DNA of 19,623 nucleotides from JAVBSX01 sp051660685 (GTDB lineage Bacteria; Planctomycetota; Planctomycetia; Pirellulales; Thermoguttaceae), in NCBI GenBank assembly GCA_051660685.1, contig JBOFQB010000096.1:1-19623 (forward strand). The letters run 5' to 3'. Shown here piece after piece: positions 15,388-19,623 of this stretch. A model generated the notes under the pieces. The model had not been told where the DNA came from, made no database searches, and saw only the letters and a program-made list of their open reading frames with translations. Position numbers and translations under genes: made by a program. Each line of letters starts with the position of its first letter. Positions within the stretch are counted from its first letter, which is position 1.

Positions 15388-15891
15388 AACTCGATGCAAG
15401 TTGAAGATGAAATGTGCTCTGCAACAGTTAAAACGATTGTGTCTCAATCAGCCGTTATGTCTGATTTAACTGAAAATCGTTTTGGCGGAATCGAAGGACG
15501 TGTAGAGATTCTTCATGCTCTAACGATTCCGACTCTCGTCTCTCATCTATCAATCGAATCAATCAGCCCGAAAGTTTGGGAAATGTTGTTTATTTTAGAA
15601 AGACATATCGTAGGATTTCACCCCAATATGCCTGTTATTCCGATTAGATAAAATAGGCAAAATAGTTTTGCTGTTCGCAATGTCAAAATAGAGATATTGC
15701 ACGATTTGTAGAAAATGGGTTCACCCCTTATTTCAGCAAGTGAATAAAATCCTGTTCAAACGCTTGCGAATCTCCGCGAAATCAGTACATTAGGAATCAT
15801 GTTAGAGCCTGTTCGCTGAATTGGACGGTTCGACCTTCACGATTCCTCCTGTCCTGTTTCTATCCTGATTCCTTGTTCCATTCCCTGTTCG
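15388..15891. other. Spacer between divergent flagellin and membrane-protein genes
   Basis: It should carry promoters for both genes, but I found neither a convincing sigma-28, sigma-54 nor sigma-70 site. It contains overlapping inverted repeats (15425-15483), a perfect small hairpin GCAAAA-TAG-TTTTGC (15657-15671), and a pyrimidine-rich repeat-like tract (about 15842-15890) directly before the ATG at 15892. Confidence 0.5.
15425..15483. repeat. Overlapping inverted repeats in the flagellin leader
   Basis: CAGTTAAA (15425-15432) is the exact inverse of TTTAACTG (15465-15472). AAAACGAT (15430-15437) is the exact inverse of ATCGTTTT (15476-15483). The left arms share three bases, so the two hairpins cannot fully form together. 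They lie about 40-100 bases upstream of the flagellin start codon. Confidence 0.4.
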
Positions 15892-16584
15892 ATGAAAACT
15901 GAATTTGATGATGCACTGCGCGGGATATATTCCGATCACGATGAAGTCCAACCGGAACAGTCGGCTGATTTCCGGGAAATCACGCTGTATTCGGTTCTGA
16001 CCTTCATTTTTGGTCTTCTCTCGGGAATAACGTTTATGCATTGGGCTTTAGCGATTTTGCCGATTATAGCAATTGCGTGTGGACTTTTGGCCTTAAAACG
16101 GATTTTGAACAATCCTGAGGAGACAGGGGGTTTTGTTTTGACGACGACCGGGCTTACGCTTGCTGCTGTTTTTTGGTTCGGGGGTTACGTTTGGTTGGCC
16201 TGGTCCTATTTCAATTCGATTCCGTCGGGTTATGTCGCCGTTGATTTTATGGAATTAGCTGCAAATCCGAAAACCGGGACTTTGCCGGTTCCCATTTTGA
16301 AATTAGCGGAAGAGGGTCAAAAGATCGTGTTGACAGGTTATATGTATCCCGGTCGTCGTTTGGCGGGCATTGACGATTTCACGTTAGTACGAACGACTGA
16401 ACACTGTAAATTTTGTTCGCCGAAAACGAATCCGACGGACATGGTGAATATTGAGATGACGGAAGGACGAACGGTCAATTATCGAACGAGGTCCGTCCGG
16501 GTTGGCGGAGTCCTCAAAATCGACCCAAATTACCAAGTTGAGGGAAAATCCCCCTATGTTATTGAAGCGGACTATTTTCGGTAG
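15892..16584 (+). CDS. Membrane protein with DUF3299-like C-terminal domain
   Basis: A 230-residue protein. A short acidic N-terminus is followed by three predicted membrane helices (about 31-48, 50-69 and 82-104); the first two with RILNNPEETGG resemble DUF4190-type small membrane proteins. The C-terminal half is soluble. GQKIVLTGYMYPG, then FTLVRTTEHCKFC (Cys172 and Cys175, CxxC), then MVNIEM, resembles the DUF3299 pattern of a GymxP strand followed by a cysteine segment. That suggests an envelope-facing domain that may bind metal or form a disulfide. No function is established. The ATG at 15892 has no Shine-Dalgarno site and follows a pyrimidine-rich tract. It is transcribed away from the flagellin gene. 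DUF3299 is my best guess from pattern, not a confirmed match. Confidence 0.65.
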   Translation: MKTEFDDALRGIYSDHDEVQPEQSADFREITLYSVLTFIFGLLSGITFMHWALAILPIIAIACGLLALKRILNNPEETGGFVLTTTGLTLAAVFWFGGYVWLAWSYFNSIPSGYVAVDFMELAANPKTGTLPVPILKLAEEGQKIVLTGYMYPGRRLAGIDDFTLVRTTEHCKFCSPKTNPTDMVNIEMTEGRTVNYRTRSVRVGGVLKIDPNYQVEGKSPYVIEADYFR

Positions 16585-16600
16585 GGATAAGGAAAAGAGA

Positions 16601-16656
16601 AGAAAATAGAGAATAGAGACAAGAGAATAGAGATGAGAGAATAGGGACAATAGGAA
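16601..16656 (+). repeat. Heptad tandem repeat, eight units
   Basis: Eight consecutive 7-base units run AGAAAAT, AGAGAAT, AGAGACA, AGAGAAT, AGAGATG, AGAGAAT, AGGGACA, ATAGGAA. They begin 17 bases after the membrane-protein stop codon. The pure 7-base register recalls the short tandem repeats (STRR) of filamentous cyanobacteria. Looser tracts of similar flavour lie at 9743-9799 and 15842-15890 on the opposite strand. Confidence 0.7.
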
Positions 16657-16789
16657 GAGAAGGAAAAAATGACGTTGAGGTTGTCAACCGGTTTTCATTT
16701 TTTTCACCAAATCCGTTTTTTGAGCCAATTCTTCGGTCGGGTTTTGACGATAAACGCACTGTATTCTGTTTGTTTTTGGAGTTCCCGAC

Positions 16790-17914
16790 GTGTTTTTTTC
16801 TCAAAAGTCATTATTACCGTCCTCTTTCTGTCCCCGACGAGTCCTTTTTGTCCGACTCAGCTCGCCGGGCAATGTCGTGTACAGTCTGCCCCTTCTTAGC
16901 GCAGTCCGTTTACAATATCCTCACGCTAAAATTGCTTGGCTCCTTGAAGAAAACAGTACCGATTTGCTCAACGGACATTGGGCGAACGATCATTTGATTC
17001 TCGTTCCAAAAGGTTGGTTGCAATCTCCAAGCGCGATTCTGCGTTTGCGTCGTCGTCTGCGAGCTTTTCAACCCGAATTGACGATTGACGTTCAGGGTCT
17101 TTTCAAGAGTTCCTTTGCAGCTTGGATTTCCGGGGCACAATACCGGGTTGGTTTTGGCGGGCAAGATGCCCGGGAAGGGAGCTGGTTGTTCAACAACATT
17201 CGGGTCATCCCGGATGAAGAACATCTCGTTGACCGTAATTTTCAGCTTCTTGGACCACTTGGAATTGTTGGAGGAAGTGTTCTTTTCGATCTTCCACATT
17301 GCATCATTGATGATCGAATTGCCAATCTAACACTTCATTCGCTTGGATTACACGGTTCTTTTGTTCTTTTATGCCCGGGAACCCCTTTTATTTCGCAGAA
17401 TTGGCCTGAAAATCGTTGGGCCGAAATTGCAAGGTATCTTAAAGAACAATGGAATCTTCCGAGTCTGGTCATTTATGAACAGACAAAAGACCGTCCCCTT
17501 GCCGAATCGATTGTTGCCCAATCACCTGATGCAGCAATTCTAGCTCCTTCTTTGAGTCTGCTGCATTTAACAGCAATCTCACGTCAATCGACACTGTTTC
17601 TCGGGGGGGACTCCAACCTGTTGCAAATTGCAGCATCAACCGGGGTTCCATGTCTCGGTCTGTTTGGACCAACGCTTGCTCGCCGAAATGGTCCTTACGG
17701 AAAAGGTCATTTGACGTTGCAAGGTGGAACACCAACTCCGAAAACCCGGGCGAGACATGCTGGTCGTCAATTCATTCTCGACATCAAGGTCGAAGAGGTC
17801 CAAGACGCTTGTGATCGACTTTTGAGTACGATTTCCGAACAATCCGAGGAACAGGAGCATATCTTGCCTTTTGCCGCATCTCCTGCTCCGTCAGAACAAC
17901 GAAAAGCGGCATAG
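16790..17914 (+). CDS. GT9-family glycosyltransferase (heptosyltransferase-like)
   Basis: A 374-residue protein of glycosyltransferase family 9, the family of ADP-heptose:LPS heptosyltransferases, expected at the inner membrane face in envelope glycan synthesis. RVLFVRLSSPGNVVYSLPLL (17-36) is the N-terminal nucleotide-fold motif. LLCPGTPFISQNWPENRWAEI (193-213) is the mid-domain W motif. LFLGGDSNLLQIAASTGVP (269-287) and GLFGPTLARRNGPYG (290-304) are the C-terminal donor-site motifs. Two usually conserved positions differ: GN (Asn28) where GD is usual, and LLQ where the family has a histidine. The last 30 or so residues are a low-complexity tail. GTG at 16790 is the only start after the in-frame TAA at 16751. 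No Shine-Dalgarno site is evident. The alternative is a GT9-like protein with a different donor or reduced activity. Confidence 0.82.
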   Translation: MFFSQKSLLPSSFCPRRVLFVRLSSPGNVVYSLPLLSAVRLQYPHAKIAWLLEENSTDLLNGHWANDHLILVPKGWLQSPSAILRLRRRLRAFQPELTIDVQGLFKSSFAAWISGAQYRVGFGGQDAREGSWLFNNIRVIPDEEHLVDRNFQLLGPLGIVGGSVLFDLPHCIIDDRIANLTLHSLGLHGSFVLLCPGTPFISQNWPENRWAEIARYLKEQWNLPSLVIYEQTKDRPLAESIVAQSPDAAILAPSLSLLHLTAISRQSTLFLGGDSNLLQIAASTGVPCLGLFGPTLARRNGPYGKGHLTLQGGTPTPKTRARHAGRQFILDIKVEEVQDACDRLLSTISEQSEEQEHILPFAASPAPSEQRKAA

Positions 17915-18086
17915 TACCTGTTAATGTTGACAAGAGGGATGTGGATGTAGCAAATCAGAAAATAGTCCTATGAAAGTCGCCGTATTACAGTCTCCTTTTG
18001 TAGCTGCATAGCGGCTACAAAGGAACGACTTAGAACATTCCAAAAAACCTGTCCATCTCACACTCCAGATTGTCCTTGAATTGCAG
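17915..18086. other. Spacer with short hairpin, no gene
   Basis: It includes a 13-codon open frame (17970-18011, MKVAVLQSPFVAA) that stops inside a perfect stem, TTTGTAGC (17997-18004) with GCTACAAA (18014-18021). I see no intact gene. The hairpin could be a small repeat or a weak terminator for the GT9 gene, but no T-run follows. Confidence 0.4.
17995..18023. repeat. Perfect short hairpin
   Basis: TTTGTAGC/GCTACAAA is an 8-base perfect stem with a 9-base loop. It is extended by a T-G wobble pair and a C-G pair to ten pairs. It lies 80 bases after the GT9 stop. Confidence 0.5.
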
Positions 18087-18115
18087 CTGTCAAAAAGGCT
18101 TCAGATGTCTATAAT
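18087..18115 (+). promoter_or_regulatory. Promoter for the beta-hydroxyacid dehydrogenase
   Basis: A perfect -10 TATAAT (18110-18115) is preceded after 17 bases by CTGTCA (18087-18092, four of six to consensus). Start of transcription would be near 18122, giving a leader of about 90 bases. Confidence 0.55.
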
Positions 18116-18212
18116 GGTGAAAATGTAGACCAATTCTCCAGCGACGTTTAACCGACATTAGCTGGAAATAGACGGAAGTGTGAAACGAAAGGGATAAAAC
18201 AAGAGGAACAAG

Positions 18213-19142
18213 ATGAGATCAAAGCGAATTGGTTGGGTTGGGACGGGTATTATGGGCCGGAGTATGTGTGAGCGTCTGCTCCAAGCGGGATATTCGGTTT
18301 CTGTTTACAACCGAACCCGGGAAAAAGCGGAATCACTCTTAAAACAGGGAGCTCGTTGGGCCGATTCGCCAATGGAGGTTGCCCAATCGTCCGAAATCGT
18401 CTTCCTCATGCTCGGTTATCCCGAAGATGTCCGAAAAGTCGTCTTCGGCGAATTGCAATCAGGGCAATCGAAAACGTCCGAAACGCGAACACCCGGAATC
18501 ATCGAGGTGCTGCAACCGGGCAGTATCCTGATCGATATGACAACCAGTCGTCCTGAATTGGCGGTCGAGATTGCCGAACAATCCGCTCAACGGGGCATTA
18601 TTTCGCTTGATGCTCCTGTAACGGGGGGTGATGTGGGGGCAAAAGCCGGAACATTATCGATCATGATTGGGGGAGATGAGGCGGTTGCGGAATCTCTCCG
18701 TCCCTTTTGGGATGCAATGGGGAAAACGGTTGTTTATCATGGAAAAGCGGGATCAGGTCATCATGCGAAAATGACGAATCAAACCTTGATTGCGGCGAAC
18801 ATGTGCGGGGTTTGTGAAGCCCTGCTTTACGCTTGGAAAGCAGGGCTTGACCTTGAGAAAGTGCTGCAATCCTGTTCTCCCGGGGCGGGAGGAAGTTGGG
18901 CTTTATCGAATATGGGAACCCGAATTGTTGCGGGGGATTTTTCACCCGGATTTTATGTTGAACATTTGATAAAGGATATGGGCATTATTCTTGATGAAGC
19001 TCGACGATTGGGGATTGCAATGCCCGGGGTTGCCCTTGTGAACCAACTTTACATAGGGTTAGACGCCCAAGGACATCGGCGGAGCGGGACGCAAGCGTTA
19101 ATTTTTGCGCTTGCCCAACTGAGCAATGTACGTTGGTCGTAA
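18213..19142 (+). CDS. NAD(P)-dependent beta-hydroxyacid dehydrogenase
   Basis: A 309-residue cytosolic oxidoreductase of the 3-hydroxyisobutyrate dehydrogenase / tartronate semialdehyde reductase superfamily. The Rossmann motif GWVGTGIMG gives GxGxxG at Gly10, Gly12, Gly15, followed by VYNRT (31-35), which in this family often goes with NADP preference. The substrate motif DAPVTGGDVGAKAGTLSIM spans 133-151. The catalytic lysine lies in GHHAKMTNQ (Lys186, with Asn189). The C-terminal helical domain is complete, so the gene looks intact. A short insertion (about 82-95) precedes the conserved LQPGSILIDMTTSRP. GAGGA lies 5 bases before the ATG at 18213, fixing the start. It has its own promoter and a terminator directly after it, so it is probably monocistronic. 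The exact substrate cannot be told from sequence. Confidence 0.9.
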   Translation: MRSKRIGWVGTGIMGRSMCERLLQAGYSVSVYNRTREKAESLLKQGARWADSPMEVAQSSEIVFLMLGYPEDVRKVVFGELQSGQSKTSETRTPGIIEVLQPGSILIDMTTSRPELAVEIAEQSAQRGIISLDAPVTGGDVGAKAGTLSIMIGGDEAVAESLRPFWDAMGKTVVYHGKAGSGHHAKMTNQTLIAANMCGVCEALLYAWKAGLDLEKVLQSCSPGAGGSWALSNMGTRIVAGDFSPGFYVEHLIKDMGIILDEARRLGIAMPGVALVNQLYIGLDAQGHRRSGTQALIFALAQLSNVRWS

Positions 19143-19150
19143 AGAGGGGG

Positions 19151-19177
19151 AATAGGACGTTTTGTCATCCTATTTTT
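19151..19177 (+). terminator. Rho-independent terminator of the dehydrogenase gene
   Basis: AATAGGA (19151-19157) pairs perfectly with TCCTATT (19168-19174) and runs into a five-T tract (19173-19177). It lies 8 bases after the stop codon. The stem is short and AT-containing, so termination may be partial. Confidence 0.6.
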
Positions 19178-19261
19178 CAAGGCCGGAAGATGTTGAGGGC
19201 GAGAAATTTTTCATAGATGGGCGATGTGTTAACAGACTTGGGGAGGAATTTTCTTACCCGG

Positions 19262-19289
19262 TTGACGAAAAGGGATAAAAGGTTAGAAT
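19262..19289 (+). promoter_or_regulatory. Promoter for tRNA-Pro
   Basis: TTGACG (19262-19267), a 16-base spacer and TAGAAT (19284-19289) each match consensus at five of six positions. The start of transcription would be about 10 bases before the mature tRNA end at 19306. Confidence 0.65.
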
Positions 19290-19305
19290 TCCGTTGTTAA
19301 CAGAT

Positions 19306-19380
19306 CGGGGCGTAGCTCAGCCTGGCTAGAGCGCTGCGTTCGGGACGCAGAGGTCGCTGGTTCAAATCCAGTCGCCCCGA
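19306..19380 (+). tRNA. tRNA-Pro, anticodon CGG
   Basis: This gene folds as a complete cloverleaf. Acceptor arms CGGGGCG (19306-19312) and CGCCCCG (19373-19379) pair fully, with discriminator A at 19380. The D arm is GCTC...GAGC. The anticodon stem is CTGCG/CGCAG (19334-19338 and 19346-19350) with loop TTCGGGA, giving anticodon CGG at 19341-19343. The T arm is CTGG-TTCAAAT-CCAG. The 3' CCA is not encoded; five T follow directly. It reads proline codon CCG. Confidence 0.95.
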
Positions 19381-19575
19381 TTTTTCATAAGTCTCAGCTG
19401 AATCCGGGTTGAGGATACCGTCAGGCAGTCTGACGTGCAGCAGAATCAAGACTGGAACGTGAGCGGTTCCATGTACGATTCATCAGACTTGTTCCATAAC
19501 CTAAAAAGTGGTACAAAGGACTCACTACGTTTGGTAGTGTAGGGAATTCCAACGCACTAGTCAAGGATGATTTTT
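19381..19575 (+). other. Structured leader downstream of the tRNA, unidentified
   Basis: This stretch of 195 bases has several perfect stems. CGTCAG/CTGACG occupies 19419-19435, TGGAAC/GTTCCA 19453-19471, and CACTAC/GTAGTG 19523-19539; a longer-range AGTCTGA/TCAGACT pair joins 19427-19433 and 19483-19489. GTTCCAT occurs twice (19466-19472, 19491-19497) and both copies are exact complements of ATGGAAC at the next gene's start (19576-19582). It may be a regulatory leader or the 5' part of a catalytic or mobile RNA such as a group II intron; I do not recognise it. Confidence 0.4.
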
Positions 19576-19623
19576 ATGGAACGAGTTGAAAAAAAATTGA
19601 AATGGTCCGACGAAACATTCAAA
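19576..19623 (+). CDS. Start of an unidentified gene, cut by the right edge
   Basis: Sixteen codons are visible (MERVEKKLKWSDETFK) before the window ends. AAGGA (19563-19567) lies 8 bases upstream of the ATG, a good ribosome site that supports a real start. The peptide is too short to identify. The start codon region can pair with two upstream GTTCCAT segments. Confidence 0.5.
   Translation, partial: MERVEKKLKWSDETFK

Noticed and set aside
15394..15651. An 85-codon open frame on the + strand upstream of the flagellin gene
   Set aside because: No ribosome site, no recognisable motif, and it lies in the divergent promoter region antisense to the flagellin leader. Chance is more likely.
15448..15700. 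Sigma-28 or sigma-54 promoter for the flagellin gene
   Set aside because: TAAA with a GGCTGATT-like element occurs but with wrong spacing, and no GG-N10-GC pair was found. I do not call one.
19381..19575. A typical group II intron domain V after the tRNA
   Set aside because: The segment GAGCGGTTCC...GTACGATTC looks vaguely similar, but the conserved domain V hairpin (GAGCCG...CGGTTC with its bulge) cannot be formed. The identity is left open.
1..19623. CRISPR arrays or insertion sequences
   Set aside because: No regularly spaced direct repeats and no transposase with terminal inverted repeats were found. The Rpn gene is of the family once called transposase but is treated as a nuclease.

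Overview
The window looks like a bacterial chromosome segment, most likely from a planctomycete or a close relative. This is inferred from gene content: a giant flagellin, a membrane protein with a DUF3299-like tail, an Rpn/YhgA-type nuclease, unusual TTG/GTG starts and weak Shine-Dalgarno sites. There is no rRNA or other marker here to settle it. No CRISPR array and no insertion sequence with recognisable ends was seen.

Left part (1-8203, all + strand) is an accessory stretch. A PflX-like radical SAM protein (192-1010) precedes a two-gene operon. The first gene is a 1,313-residue protein with an N-terminal PD-(D/E)XK (Mrr-like) nuclease, a STAND/NACHT-type P-loop ATPase and a long alpha-helical C-terminus, the layout of Avs-type anti-phage sensors. 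The second overlaps it by 8 bases and encodes a 279-residue protein with a canonical HEPN RNase motif (RNWLVH). A run of ten C inside the first gene could switch it off by slippage. A Fic AMP-transferase gene with a one-base frameshift follows, then an Rpn-family nuclease gene that appears to have a leaderless promoter. Together these suggest a defence or conflict island; the nuclease-STAND plus HEPN pair is the best candidate here for an undescribed system.

Middle part (8204-15891) is mostly on the - strand. The replication gene holB (DNA polymerase III delta prime) converges on the Rpn gene across a strong hairpin. A 464-base spacer (9335-9798) carries a REP-like palindrome, two tandem copies of a small hairpin repeat whose stem bases covary (a third copy lies at 8281), and a G-rich tract able to form a G-quadruplex just behind the flagellin stop. 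The flagellin gene (9799-15387) encodes about 1,862 residues: normal filament-core ends around a huge repeat-built surface region. Its 504-base upstream spacer separates it from a divergent membrane-protein gene.

Right part (15892-19623, + strand) holds the membrane protein, a heptad tandem repeat, a GT9 heptosyltransferase-like gene with altered catalytic positions, a beta-hydroxyacid dehydrogenase with its own promoter and terminator, and tRNA-Pro(CGG) with a good promoter. After the tRNA comes a 195-base stretch rich in inverted repeats, two of which can pair with the start codon of a gene that runs off the right edge.
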